A stretch of 64,000 nt of DNA. Origin: Helianthus annuus (lineage: Eukaryota; Streptophyta; Magnoliopsida; Asterales; Asteraceae). The DNA is taken from NCBI RefSeq assembly GCF_002127325.2, contig NC_035440.2, forward strand, positions 75,270,464-75,334,463, in the 5' to 3' direction. Under the pieces are notes generated by a model that saw nothing but the letters and a program-made list of their open reading frames with translations, was not told the DNA's origin and searched no databases. Shown here piece after piece: positions 35,776 to 46,948 of this stretch (position 1 is its first letter; the number at the start of each line of letters is the position of its first letter). A program made the position numbers and the translations under genes.

Positions 35776-38700
35776 TGTCACACCCCTATTTCCACGTGTC
35801 ACCGGTGGGCCCGGTGTGGGGTACAGTGACGTAGTTGGCATCGTCATAGACAATCAACACAATATAATAATGCACAGCGGAAGCAGAATAGATACATTTC
35901 AACTTTAAATAAAGTGCAATAATAAATATCACAGTAGTTGAAATGGATCCACAGGCGGATCAAATAAAATAAGATAAAAATAGTTCAACAGATATTTGTC
36001 GTCCGAGCTTGCGAGACTATAGTGGACGCTCTTAGGAAACAGCCAGCCTATTTTCGTGTAGTACCTGCACTTAACCTTTTGGGAAAAATACGTCAGTTTA
36101 CACTGGTAAATACAAATCGACTGACTCATTTTGAAAATGATTGAAAATTGATTTAAATGCACAAGGCATAAATATTTTTATTAACTTGGGATAATTATAT
36201 AATATAAACTTGTGAACGAATTACATGCACTTATATCTCTGGTGGCCCGGGATCTGCTGTCCGGGCTAGAGATTAAATGACACACCACATTAAAGAGTTA
36301 TACACGTCGGGTGTACGCCTACACCCCGTGCTCTGGTCGTGGCCATCTCGTAAGATAATGCCAAGGATATCCGGGACACGGTCAATAACCCCCCAAAGCC
36401 TTTAAGTAAGACAAAACTGTTTAAACGAAGTCGCACAAGCTATTCAAGACTGTACACCTATAAGGCGCAGGACTTGTGCGCCCGATCAAGCGGTATTTTA
36501 AATACCGTACCCCAAGCCCGTATAGGGAAAATAAGTCAAAATGTATTTACCTGAGCAAGTATAAGTCACAAATGATAAGTGTTGGTAGCTTTTACCGGGC
36601 CTCCTAATCTGGAACAAAGGTTTATAATTAACCTATTAGATTCCTAACGGCCTTTTATTTAAGCTTAAGCTTTGACCGGTTAGTTTTAGGAATGATACGG
36701 TTTACGCACGATTAAGCGAAAGACCGGATAGAATGTGATTTAGACCCGACAAGTTTGAATACTTGTATAATATGGGTATACTAAATACATTCTGGATTTT
36801 GAAATAAAAATGATATCGTTTGACCCGTTTCGGTCAATTTACGCAAACTAGTTACGTAAACCGAACCGAACGCGAAAAGGGCGATACGGGTAGACCAATG
36901 ATTCAAATGCAAGTTCCCTGAGATAATATGCTTAAAATATGATATTATATCAGTAAGTTATGTCCTATATTGCCCGGAGTAATTTTAAACTCAATTTATG
37001 CCTTAGAAGGGCATTTTGGTCATTTAAAATATAATAAAAGGGTAAAATTAGAAATCTGGGTCTCGGGTCTGGTTCATACAGTAAATATACTTAATATAAC
37101 ATATTATATCAGTAGGGTATGACTCATATATCAAATTTATCATTTAAAATCAAACTATGCACCGTAGGGGTATTTTAGTAATTTCACAAGGGCTAAAAAT
37201 GCCAAAACTGGAAATTTGAGTTCATATACTTATACTTACTGTTTTTATATGAAAATATGCTAAACACATCAGTAGGTATAGGTCTTATATGTTTAAAACA
37301 AGTATAACGCTTACTATGCGCTTAAAACGCTAAATATGCGATTTAAGGGCGTTTTCGGGTTTTCAAATTAAATCTGAGATTTTTATATTTCCAGAATACT
37401 TAAAATAATTTATTCATCATATAAAATCAGTAGAAAAAGGTTTCGGGTCAAAAGGATGTGTAAAACTCATTTTATGGCTAAAACGGTCAAAACCGACATA
37501 AGCCGAAATGACTAGGTGATCTAGGATCCGTTCAGCCAAAAATTAATTAAAAATCATCAAAATTCCCAGAATATTATAATACATCAGTTGGTAAAAAGTT
37601 TCGTATCAAAACGTGGCCAGAAACGGGTTCTACGCGAAAAGGACCGTTTATGTAAATTTATAATATAGTTTTACGCTAATGGCCATAACTCACAATCTGG
37701 ACCACCAACTGATCCGAAACTTTCGGTGCAAGTTCATATATTAGAAATAAAGATTTCCATCCTTTCACTTTTCCAAAAATCCCGTTTTAAATCAAAAAGG
37801 GCAAAATAGTCAACTTTATGCATAAATCGGAAACATGCATTCGAATCGGCTAAGCATAGACTTAATCAAAGAAAATTCCAGAAAGTTTAACTAAAATAAA
37901 AATAGTCAAAAATACCTTCCAATACCGATCTCGAACATGCATGTACGAATCCGAATCGATAGTCTACAAAATAATCGTTTTACAAGACTTTCGGTTCCGA
38001 TTCGTGGCTATACTATAGATTGTCGAGTTGATGATGATTAAAACACATTCTTATATGTATTACAAGTTATTTATGATGATCAATCAGATTGCATGTCATC
38101 TATATCATTATTCATGTCATTTTTCACAAAAATCGCTTCTGTTGACTTTTTAGAAATAGGTTTGACTCGACATTTAGCATGCATATAGTGGGATTCAGAT
38201 AGTGCCCTTTAGAGGGTTTGTTTCCCACATAAATACCAATCTATAACAGGTTTCAATTCGAGAAATGACTGAAAGAAATCCGTTTAATCAGAAAGTCAAA
38301 GCTTATGAACACCCAGTTTGACTTTTACTAATAATCAAAGCAAAAACGGATTATAGAACGAATTGAAAGCTTACAAAGGTCCTATAGGTGTTTAATGAAC
38401 ACTAGAAATCGTCCTTGATATTCAGAAATGCTCCAGAAAGCTTGCCTTGAAAGTTCTTGATAGAGAGTTTCTTGTTTACAACTTCAAGTGCCAAGAACAT
38501 TGATCAAATTCTGATTTAAAGCCACAAATTCGAGGGTACTGTTGTAGTAGCCATGCATGGCATTTGATTGGAGTAATTGGAGGCAGAAACCAGCTGTTAG
38601 GCACTTAAAATCGGACCCAAATCGACCCAAATCGAATTTCTGTTCGCTGGCAGCCCCACGCGGCCCGCTTGGGCTTTACCAGGCGGGTCGCCTGACCCTG

Positions 38701-39305
38701 GTTCAGCCAAAACAAGTTTCAACTTTGACAGCTTTGGCCCCTGAGCTTGTACGCGATGTTTCGGCCACTTTTCTCGACCCGTAAACCCCCAAACTTGGTT
38801 TTTAAGAACCTTAGGATTTTTACCAACATGGAAATGTCCTCGGAACATTTTGCGCTCAACCGAAAAGCCCTGAAATTCGACGTTGACGCTTTTAGTCCTT
38901 CAAGTACGGTTTTGGCCATAACTTTCTCATACGTTGACGAAACTTCATGAAATTTTTACCACATATTCTAGTGAGTATATTTTAGCTATACAAAGCTTCG
39001 GGTCTGCCAAAAGTTCACTCAGAGGTATAAATTAAACATGTTGACACTTTTGGCCCCTATAGTTTGCAATACATCACTTTTGTGCAATTTCCGCGTCGTA
39101 TGATCCATGAACCATCCGTTTAAGGTTATAAACATTATGTAGGGTTATCATAGAGTCTATTTATCCATTGTTGACACTTTGGACCCTTACGTTCCATAGT
39201 TTTCACTGTTTGTCACTTTTAGTCCCTCTAAAGTATGTTTTCACATAACGGAACCTTATGACACGTGTCAAGACATTATTGGACGAAATTTTTCGAGGTG
39301 TTACA
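35776..39305 (-). repeat. 5' LTR of element D
   Basis: 3,530 bp, the same length as the 3' LTR; only two differences were seen by eye. It carries the same ~158-bp repeats (36950-37607) and end dyads. It is followed by the CAAGG duplication and the right half of solo LTR C. Confidence 0.95.
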
Positions 39306-39310
39306 CAAGG

Positions 39311-39815
39311 TAAGAAATTCGGACAGTGGCAAGGGGGGCTTCCCCTTCAAAACTCGGACATGGGGGGTTACTTTCACAAGGTCGGACAAGGGTAACACCT
39401 CCCCAAAACTCGGACATCACATGGCAGGCAAAAAGCTGAGACCCTTTGCTTCTTAGAAAGGTCGGACCAGATGATTTATATATAAAACTCGGACCTCATG
39501 ATTGCTAGAGAATTCGGACAAAGTATCTTGTTAAAATTCGGACCAAAGGCATACTCATAAAACTCGGATATTAGGGTTTCATGCAAACAAATTCAGACAA
39601 GTGCTTTAAACATAAAAGTCGGACTAGAAATTTATCTCAAAACTCGGACAACCTTGCATTTATTAAAAGTCGGATCCCCTTGATATCTATATAAAGGTCG
39701 GATCATGTGAATATAAGTAAGAGTTCGGACTACAAGCATCATTCAAAACTCAGACTATTTCCTTTAGTTTTAAAATTCGGACAGTGCATAACAAGAAAGG
39801 TCAGACAAACATTTC
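39311..39815 (-). repeat. Eighteen-unit spaced TCGGAC array in solo LTR C
   Basis: In plus sense AAAACTCGGAC, AAAGGTCGGAC or AAATTCGGAC recurs about 18 times with mean spacing near 28 bp. Three units read TCAGAC and three TCGGAT. The 15-20 bp between cores are unrelated to one another. The array begins at the D insertion point and ends near 39810; I see no continuation on the left side of D. Confidence 0.8.
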
Positions 39816-40530
39816 AATCATACGTTCTTTGTGATTAAAGCAGTTACGTATAACATTCAGCAGTTACGTTCTCTATGCCCAAGCAAACCCTAAATTCAAT
39901 CATATCGACGGCAGAAATCACAATCAATCGACCGACGCTTAACAACAACAATCATCACAATAATAATCTATCAAGCATGCAACTAATCATCATCATAATC
40001 ACAATTATCCATACTCAAATCAAAATCACAGAATATTATATGACGAACTAGGGTTTTCTCATATTACAAGAATCAAAAACTGATGCAATCAAATAATCAA
40101 TAATCATTTACCTTGTGTTGAATCTTAGAGAAAATGTGGAATCGAAAGTGATGAATAGCTTGCCAATGATGATGTGATGATTGCCAGAGAACCAAAGAAA
40201 TGAAAGTACGTGCTTGGATTTTTGTGAGAGGTTTAGTGAATGATTTAGGGTTAAGTATGATTTAGGTTTCACTAATAATTCTTTACACCCTTTATTATTA
40301 TATTTTACAATAGTGCACCATCTCAATTAATTTCACAGTTTCACCACCCAGTTTATGCATTAGACAAGTCTTTCACAAATAACACATAACCAAGCACATT
40401 CACACAATACACTTCTTTGTATCAAAACGTTACAGTTCCATAGCGAATTAAATGTGCAAATAACCCACTAAACAAACAACGAACGTGCAATAAATGCGAA
40501 ATAGAAATCTTGGAAATTCGAGTTGTCACA

Positions 40531-41861
40531 AATATTCTCCTAGAAAACCAAACGTGGAGCAACTTGAAAAATCAGTCAATATAAAGCTAAAAACCGACAC
40601 AACTGATGAATTACCAGAAAACATTGACGTCACGTTTACCTCGTCTGACACTGATCATGAGTCTGAGTTAATCAAAAAGGTGGTCGATCAGGTGTTGGAT
40701 ACTGATGAGGAGTCCGAGTCAAAGTCTGAATCTGGAGGGTCAAATTCGTCAGTCAACAGTACAAAGTCGTCGGTCAAACGGTCTTACAACAAAGAATTTT
40801 TGTTATCAAAAGCAAATTTGGATGATGAAACATTTGAAGTTGCATACACTTTAAATGATTCTGATAAATCATACTCTAACAAAGAGTTTCCAATAAGAAG
40901 TGTTCATTTTGAAATGATCAAAAAGGTTTTCAAAATGACAGAAATTAATATTTCTAAAATAAAATATTTAAATCTTACCGGAAAACCTAAAAAATACACT
41001 TCAAGAGTTCAACAACGTTTAAACAAGAAAAAGGGTTACAATTCTGGTCCTGGTTTTCAAAAGAAATCAAACCAAAATCGTAGCTACAAAAAGAAAGGTA
41101 TTGGTTTTATTCCACCAGAAAATCATAAAAACGTGAAAAATTCTAAAACAAAGACAGAATTTGTTTCAGGTGGGAGTGCTGAAGATGAACAAAAGAAACC
41201 ATTCTGGAGACAGTCAAATCAAGAGTTTCTTGCTGAAAAGAAGAGGAATGGAACTGATGTGTTTTATCTAAAGGAAACTTGAACCTGTTACAAATGCAAT
41301 GAAGCTGGTCACATTGCATGGAACTGTCCGAAAAATGCCAAAACAAAACAGGGAGTTTCTATGAAATTGAAAGAAAAAGTTGTTGATATTGAACCACCAA
41401 TCGAGAAATTTAAAATTTTTGAAAACTCAACTTATGAGATTGGTGAATGTTCTAAAAAGAATTTTTACAAAAAGAAAGACAAAGAGAACCAAGTGTGGGT
41501 GGTTAAAAAGGTTGATGAGAAAGTCGACGATGAATCTGGTTCCACAAAGCCAGAAGAGTCACAGGTTGAGGTGAAAATTTCAGTGAATGATGAAGAGTTT
41601 CCATTACTGAAGTTTGAATAGGTAAAACAAAAGGTTGGAAAGGTTGAAATCTCGAATCAGTTTTACACAGAGAAAACTAAGTTTGATGTCGAGAAAACAT
41701 TCAATGGGAATGTAAAGAAAATTTTTGGGAAAATGCTGAATGGGAAAGCAAAGGGGGTTAAGGATTTTTATGAAACTAAAAAGGCAACTTACAACCCTAC
41801 TGCGCAAGAATTGAAAGCTATCAAGTCTGAGAAGACTTGGATGGAAGTTTGTTTTCCTTAA
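40531..41861 (+). pseudogene. gag: Giant copia gag of element F, 3' part
   Basis: This resumes the gag frame exactly after the AATAT duplication of solo LTR C. It holds an acidic Ser-rich region, a basic region (KKGYNSGPGFQKKSNQ), a second CCHC knuckle (CYKCNEAGHIAWNC, about 41284-41326) and a Lys/Glu-rich tail ending with TAA at 41859. A TGA at 41280, just before the knuckle, and a stop at about 41620 break it. The second knuckle is about 600 residues from the first, an unusual spacing shared with G and I. Confidence 0.85.
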
Positions 41862-41875
41862 AGTCTTAGGACTAT

Positions 41876-41915
41876 GCCGGAGATCCCAAGTTTATATCGT
41901 GGATCAGGAATCGGC
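41876..41915 (+). ncRNA. Post-gag hairpin 1 of element F
   Basis: A 40-nt hairpin starts 14 nt after the gag stop. The outer stem is GCCG/CGGC, then a GA / AGGAAT internal loop, then inner stem GATCC/GGATC and a 14-nt loop. G, I and K keep the same frame with a changed inner stem. It is a candidate cis-acting RNA structure, not a separate transcript. Confidence 0.7.
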
Positions 41916-41984
41916 ATCATTCATGTTTTAGGAGAGTTGAATGAATTTGAAAAATGTTTGAATTCTTACAGGTTAAATGACTAC

Positions 41985-42025
41985 GCCGGAGCTTCCAGGT
42001 TGGTAGGTGCGAAGCAGGAGTCGGC
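41985..42025 (+). ncRNA. Post-gag hairpin 2 of element F
   Basis: The same architecture 109 nt downstream, with inner stem GCTTC/GAAGC and internal loop GA / AGGAGT. The matching second hairpin of G (53759) has the identical inner stem. Confidence 0.7.
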
Positions 42026-43519
42026 ATTCTGATTGGTAAAATGGTTTATGTAGATGTGACTTTCCTACAATTGGTATTACTTGGTTATACCTACAAGTTG
42101 GTTATACCTACAAGTGGTATTGTCTCAGATATACGTACAATTGGTACAGAGGTTGCTTAATTGCAAAACGGTAAATCAGGGACATTAAGTTGTACTTGAT
42201 TTACTACACATGATAAATACAGACAAGATGATGAACCATATCCCCAAATCTATTCTTGTCAATCCTAGAATTGGTAAAAACAAACTCATTTTCCGAAAAA
42301 ATCATTTTGATTAAAACAAACTTAAGTGTTTTGAGATCTAAATGAGAAAATGGTTTGTGAAAGGGGGAGTTCTAATTGTTTATGCCGAGTGAATGGAGAT
42401 TTGATGTGATTCGATGTCAGTTGTCAAGTTTCTGTATAGTTTTCTTTTCTGTAATTGGGTCAAGAGCTTAGATAGTTTTTAAATTTCCTTTGAAATGTGT
42501 TTGCATTTTAGGGGGAGTAGAAAATTTTCAGAAAATCCAAAAACATTAGAAAATTTGAAAAAGACAAAAACATGATAAAATCAAAAATGAGTTTCGTTGA
42601 GAAAAGAGGAAATGATAGTACATCAGTAAACTGTCACAACATGCTAAAGAAATGTAAAGATAAAATGTGATAAACAATCTCAACGTGGATGTGTCAGTAG
42701 GTTTTTACACATTTAGTAAATTGTGACGAGATATAAATCTAAAAATTCGAACTTGATTATTCTGTGGGTAACAACATCTTGAATATATAGGTAACCCCTG
42801 AAATCTTGTTTGAAAGGTCCCTTATTCTGAGATACTAGGTCTTTATGCTCAGTGATATCTGGGGTATTATCCCGGGACTTCTGCTGTATGGAAGTACTGA
42901 CCTAGTCCCCGGATAATACTTTCTGCAAAAGCTTGAAACACAGCTACACCCTCAGCATGTCGATGAAACAATAAAATTGATAGTCACTGTTGTTGTAATC
43001 AAAAGATCCTCTAAAGGGGACACACCGAAAAGTCGAAGCCGTCATCTTTTTGCGTATACGGAAGTATCGACCTGAGCTCTCACGGCCCTCGCATTTTAAC
43101 CCCTGACAGATATCATCTGTGGAATACTCACCTGTAAGACTGAATATTGGGAACTGGATACAGGACTATATTCAAGTGGTGGGACACACGAATAAGTTCA
43201 AGTGTTTAATACATTAACATCGTATCTCGGAACAGTTGAAATTTGTGTGAAAATTTAAGTGGACAAATATACTGACAATCTAGGTGAATTGTTTAGAACT
43301 TAAAATGTAATATAGCTTAACGGTGTTGGTGACATATCTCAATAACTGATATGATCCTCTTACGCAAACTCAAAAAAATATCGTTTGTAAATATTTAGTT
43401 TCTGCATTTACTTTCTTTCAGAAAATCCAAAAAGATTTTGTGTGTGTTTTAGCATAAATTTTGAAAAAATCAAAAATATTTTCGACAACTGATGTTGGAG
43501 AGCTGATTTTCAAAATCCC
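42026..43519 (+). other. Conserved noncoding 3' module of element F
   Basis: About 1.5 kb with no usable frame, yet strongly similar to the module of G and, more distantly, those of K and I. It contains PBS-like CCTACAAGTGGTAT (42107-42120), two AGGGGGAG tracts (about 42364 and 42511), a stem-loop at 42864-42919, and a small ACAGAT/ATCTGT hairpin near 43087. It ends where truncated element K joins after TTTTCAAAATCC. Confidence 0.7.
42864..42919 (+). ncRNA. Conserved 56-nt stem-loop in the 3' module of F
   Basis: GTATTATCC and GGGAC pair with GTCCC and GGATAATAC through one central C-C mismatch, 14 of 15 positions paired. An inner ACTTC/GAAGT pair caps it. Copies in G, K and I differ but preserve pairing. 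Confidence 0.65.
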
Positions 43520-43587
43520 AGGTTTGTAAGCGTGGAGCATGAATCGGCATCTTTTTAAATCTGTGTTTGAAGGTTTTTGCAGGAATT

Positions 43588-43628
43588 GCCGGAGTTCCCA
43601 GGTTGGTAAGCGTGGAACAGGAATCGGC
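43588..43628 (+). ncRNA. Post-gag hairpin of element K
   Basis: Same 41-nt architecture with inner stem GTTCC/GGAAC and conserved outer stem GCCG/CGGC. It gives a further independent compensatory pair. A decayed copy lacking the 5' arm lies about 80 nt upstream. Confidence 0.65.
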
Positions 43629-45411
43629 ACATTTCTTGAGAAATTTCACTCTGGTGATTTTTCGTCTTCAAAAGATAAATCAGGGACATTAAGTTGTACT
43701 TGATTCATCTTTCCTACAAGTGGTAATTTGAAAAACAATGTGATGAAACCCTGAATTTGTGAAATGACACACAAAACTAATTTTCCAGAAAAACCATTTT
43801 GATTAAAACAAACTTAAGTGTTTTGAAATCATAATGGGAAAATAGTTTGTTGTGAGGGGGAGTTCTGATTGTTTACACCAAGTGGATGGAGAAGTGAAGT
43901 GATTCTCATCAAGTTGTCAAGTTTGTACAGTTTGTTTCAAATTTTCTCAGAAAATCAAAATTGAAACATATTTTGATTTTAGGGGGAGAAAAATTTTAAA
44001 AAAATTTAGAAAATTTGAAAAAAATCAAAAACATTAAAACGTCAAAATGAGTTTTGTTGTGAAAAAGAGGAAATGATAGTAAATCAGTGGACTATCACAG
44101 CATGCTAAAGAAATGTAATGTAAAATGTGATAAACGGTCTCACTGATGATGTGACGATAGGTTTTTGTACATTTAGTAGATTTATTCGGGATATAAACCT
44201 AAAATTTCAAACTTGTGAAATTCGTGGGGAACACTACTTGGATATATAGGTAACCCCTGAAATCTCGTTTGAAAGGTCTCGTATTCTGATATACTAGGTG
44301 TTTATACTCTATGATGTCTGGGGTATTATTCCGGGACTTCTGCTGAACGGTAGTTCTGACCTAGTCCTTGGCTAATACTTTCCGCAAAATGCTTGAAACA
44401 TAGCATAAAGCCCTCAGCTGATTAGACAATAAAATTGATAATCATCTGTTGTAGCTGAAAAGATCCTCTAAAGGGGACACACTGCTAAGTCGAAGCTGAT
44501 ATCTCTCTGCTGAACGGAAGTTCTGACCTGAGATCCCTCAGTTCTCGCATTTAACCCCTAATTTATGTACAGATATCATTGTAGTGTTCATACCTGTAAG
44601 ACTGAATATTGGGATTCTGGATACGGGAGTATATTCAAGAGGTGGGACACATGAATTGAACTAAGTTCATAAAATACCTAAATAGTATCCTGAATAGATT
44701 GAAAATTGTATGAAAATTTAAGAGGACAATTATATCGTCAATCTACGTGAATCGTTTAGAACTTAAAACGATTAAAAGCTTAATGGTGCTTGTGTTATGT
44801 CTCAAAAACTGATATGATCCTCTTGCACAAACTCACAAAAATATGTTTGTTTTGCATTTAAATTTCTGTCTTTGCATTTATGTTTCATATTTTCAAAAAT
44901 CCAAAAAGATTTTCGACAACTGATGGTGAAGAGCTGATTTTCAAAATCTCAAAGGCTAAACTTGATGAACATACATGTTGGTTAAGACATTTGAAATGTT
45001 TAAAATGATTCATTAATTTTTTTTTAATTTGAATTAGAAATTGGAATGTTTCAAATTTTGAAAAGTTTTAAATGTGAAAATTCTCAAATGTTTAGCTGAT
45101 TCATTAAGTTGAATCACAATATTGTTTGTTATAATTGTGTGTTTGAGATGTGCAGGATTTCAAATTTGTTGCTACGAAAAGCCAGACTACGATCCCGACA
45201 GCTGAGTCTAAGGGGGAGTCTGAAGACGAGCTCAACACTAAAGGAGCTTGTATCTGAAAAGCAAGGCGTCGATCCCAAAAGCACGGAAGCTTGACGAAAG
45301 GGGGAGCCTGAAGATTCTGAAGAAAATACAGATCCTCTGGGATTCTGTTCGAGCAAGAGTATTTGAAGACTCTCACTAAAGATTCCGTCAACATCCAAGG
45401 GGGAGTTTGTT

Positions 45412-45521
45412 AGTGCAGTTGTCTGTCGACTACATCTTCGTTCGAGTCTTAAAGAGAGAGAAAGTCAAGTCGCTATGAGTTTCGCTACGAGATTGACTAC
45501 GGCAATATCCAAGGGGGAGAT
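45412..45521 (+). repeat. Ghost polypurine tract and LTR start in K
   Basis: CCAAGGGGGAGTT is followed by TGTTAGTGCAGTTGTCTGTC, which matches the start of LTR J. After about 100 bp a second CCAAGGGGGAGA precedes the real K LTR. This is either a leftover U3 start or an internal duplication of the tract-LTR junction. Confidence 0.6.
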
Positions 45522-45935
45522 TGTTGATGCACGTAATGTCTATCGCCTTCGTCAATCCGAGTCGTAGTGAAAAGTCGAAAGGAATCAAGCGCGTAATGTC
45601 TTATTTAGTTAGAAATGGCAAGGTGGCAAACTTGTAATTAATGATAACTATCATTAAAGTGCCTTGACCATATAAATAGGAGCTTATGTTATGATTTTAG
45701 TTAGAAATCTTAAGACTTTTGGAAGAGATTAGTAGGAGACTTGGAGAGAAGACTTTCTAGAGAGAGAAAGTAGAGAGAGAAAGTAGTGTAAACGTGAATT
45801 CTTGTACCGAAGTGTCAAATCTATCAATGAAATCACGTTAGTAGTACGTTATCATGTGTTCGGTCACGTTCGTTCACGGATTCCGCACGTGAAACGTTCG
45901 TTACGCAATCGAACGGTCGAAAAACCGGTCCTACA
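45522..45935 (+). repeat. 3' LTR of element K
   Basis: A 414-bp LTR starting TGTTGATGCACG and ending GGTCCTACA, preceded by a purine tract. It resembles LTRs F, G and J in its ends (TGTTRRTGCA...CCTACA) but has its own sequence between. TATAAATAGG near 45671 is its probable TATA box. Confidence 0.75.
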
Positions 45936-46518
45936 CTAAACATGATGACATTGTTGTGAGGGGGAGTGTGTTTTGAACGACAAAATGTGTTTTTAAATCA
46001 ACAAGTGGTTCATCAAAGAGGAACATATTATGAGAGAGAGTCTTTGTTGGTGCATTCGTTTATATTCAAATTGTTAAATATGTAAAACTTACTTTGAGGT
46101 AGAGTTTGTGCAGGAGTCAAGTTGAGCCAGGTGAATCGATCCTAAGATCTAAGCTAGATGAGAGCCAGGTTACGATACCTGAGAACTCTGATGGGAGAAA
46201 GCCAGGTTTCTGATTCCTGTAGACTCTGAAAACAAAGTATGAGCCAGGCTATCGATCGTAAGCAGAACTAGAGCCAAGTTTCGATCTTGGAAATTAAAGA
46301 CTCTGTGAATAGAGCTTGAGCAAAGGTTTCGATTCTGTGGACAAAGTTAAAGCCAGACAACGAACCTGTAGCAGATGTTGTTGAAGAACAAAGAAATACC
46401 AGCAAATTGTTAAAGGGGAGTCTGTTGATGCTGTTAGAGAGAAAAGCCCAAAGACGGATTAAGACTGAAGTTTGTGAAGATTCGACACGTGCGACTCGTC
46501 AACATCTAAGGGGGAGTC
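45936..46518 (+). other. Distal noncoding tail and polypurine tract of F
   Basis: Resumes the F module and aligns with 55265-55773 of G. It has repeated GAGCCAGGTT-type segments and ends with AACATCTAAGGGGGAGTC, the polypurine tract that abuts the 3' LTR. No ORF is present; SIRE env-like coding is not seen here. Confidence 0.65.
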
Positions 46519-46948
46519 TGTTGGTGCATACATCTGTCGACTTCGTCTTGTATCGAGTCTTAGATTGCATTGTATAGATTAGGGCACGTTTTACGAGAAA
46601 ATAGGAAGTTGTTAGTGAATTATATGATGATTTTGCTCCTAGGTGTCTTAGAAGTGATTTCGCCCGAAACCTTAAGTTGCTGATTTCGCTCCTGTCTGTT
46701 TGTGTTGTTTGGGGCGAAATCTGGATCCTATATATAGGTGTCTCCTGAGCGAAATCAGGTATCTGTTGCCTTGTATTCCACACCGAAGTGCTGCCGGTGT
46801 GAAGACTGAGTGTAATTGCTTTTAGATCAATACAATCAGTAGTTAAAGTGAAGAATCAGCTGTTTCTAGCTTTGTTTCTTGTTTTCCGCACCTGAAACAG
46901 AGTAAAACTTCTCTAAACGACTCATTCGGGTCAGATCACGATCCTACA
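46519..46948 (+). repeat. 3' LTR of element F
   Basis: 430 bp, equal in length to the 5' LTR at 20422 with a few substitutions. TATA box at 46729-46736. Followed by the GTAGG duplication and H sequence. Confidence 0.95.

Larger units (their letters stand above)
25169..39305 (-). mobile_element. Near-intact Ty3/gypsy element D with extra ORF (minus strand)
   Basis: A 14,137-bp element with two 3,530-bp LTRs offset by 10,607 bp and CAAGG target duplications (25164-25168 and 39306-39310). In minus sense the order is 5' LTR, iMet primer-binding site, extra ORF (432 residues), repeat-rich spacer, gag-pol, dyad and polypurine tract, 3' LTR. I saw two differences between the LTRs (26609 versus 37216 and 27804 versus 38411). 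It lies inside solo LTR C. The gag-pol frame has one nonsense codon. Confidence 0.95.
23966..40530 (-). mobile_element. Solo LTR C (gypsy, minus strand), split by element D
   Basis: The two halves are 23966-25168 and 39311-40530, about 2.4 kb joined. In minus sense it starts TGTGACAACTCGAATTTC and ends with the same terminal block as LTR A (GGCTTGATCCTGGTCAGTCA, then GGGGGTGTGA), so it is a diverged relative of A. The terminal dinucleotide at 23966 is altered. AATAT flanks both sides (23961-23965 and 40531-40535), and removing it rejoins the gag of F in sequence. No internal gypsy sequence remains, which marks a solo LTR. It carries tandem dyads (about 24440-24620) and a TCGGAC array. Confidence 0.85.
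43520..45935 (+). mobile_element. 5'-truncated gag-only relative K inside F
   Basis: This segment breaks the 3' module of F: flanking F sequence (TTTTCAAAATCC on the left, CTAAACATGATGAC on the right) is adjacent in element G. It begins inside a hairpin 1 that has lost its 5' arm (43509-43548), then carries a full hairpin (43588-43628), its own noncoding module with stem-loop (44323-44378), purine tracts, a ghost LTR start and a full 3' LTR. No 5' LTR or gag is present. The module is clearly more diverged from F than F is from G, so K is another family. CTAAA repeats at both sides may be its TSD. Confidence 0.6.
20422..46948 (+). mobile_element. Copia gag-only element F, containing nested C, D and K
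   Basis: Two 430-bp LTRs (TGTTGGTGCATAC...GATCCTACA) enclose a primer-binding site, a long leader, a giant decayed gag, post-gag hairpins and a noncoding 3' module. GTAGG flanks both ends (20417-20421 and 46949-46953). No protease, integrase, RT or RNase H is found between gag and the 3' LTR, so F would depend on pol supplied by another element. Solo LTR C with D inside splits gag at 23966-40530, and a truncated relative K splits the 3' module. Confidence 0.9.

Noticed and set aside
39311..39815. CRISPR-like array (regular repeats with unique spacers)
   Set aside because: The repeat core is only about 10 bp and degenerate, the sequence lies inside a plant LTR, and no cas-type gene is present. 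It is a motif array of the retroelement.
41876..42025. Hammerhead or other known self-cleaving ribozyme in the post-gag hairpins
   Set aside because: The conserved CUGANGA and GAAA core of hammerheads is absent, and I could not match the hairpin to another ribozyme class.
45936..46518. Env-like ORF between gag and 3' LTR of F, as in some SIRE elements
   Set aside because: No frame longer than about 60 codons and no signal peptide or membrane segment; the stretch is noncoding.
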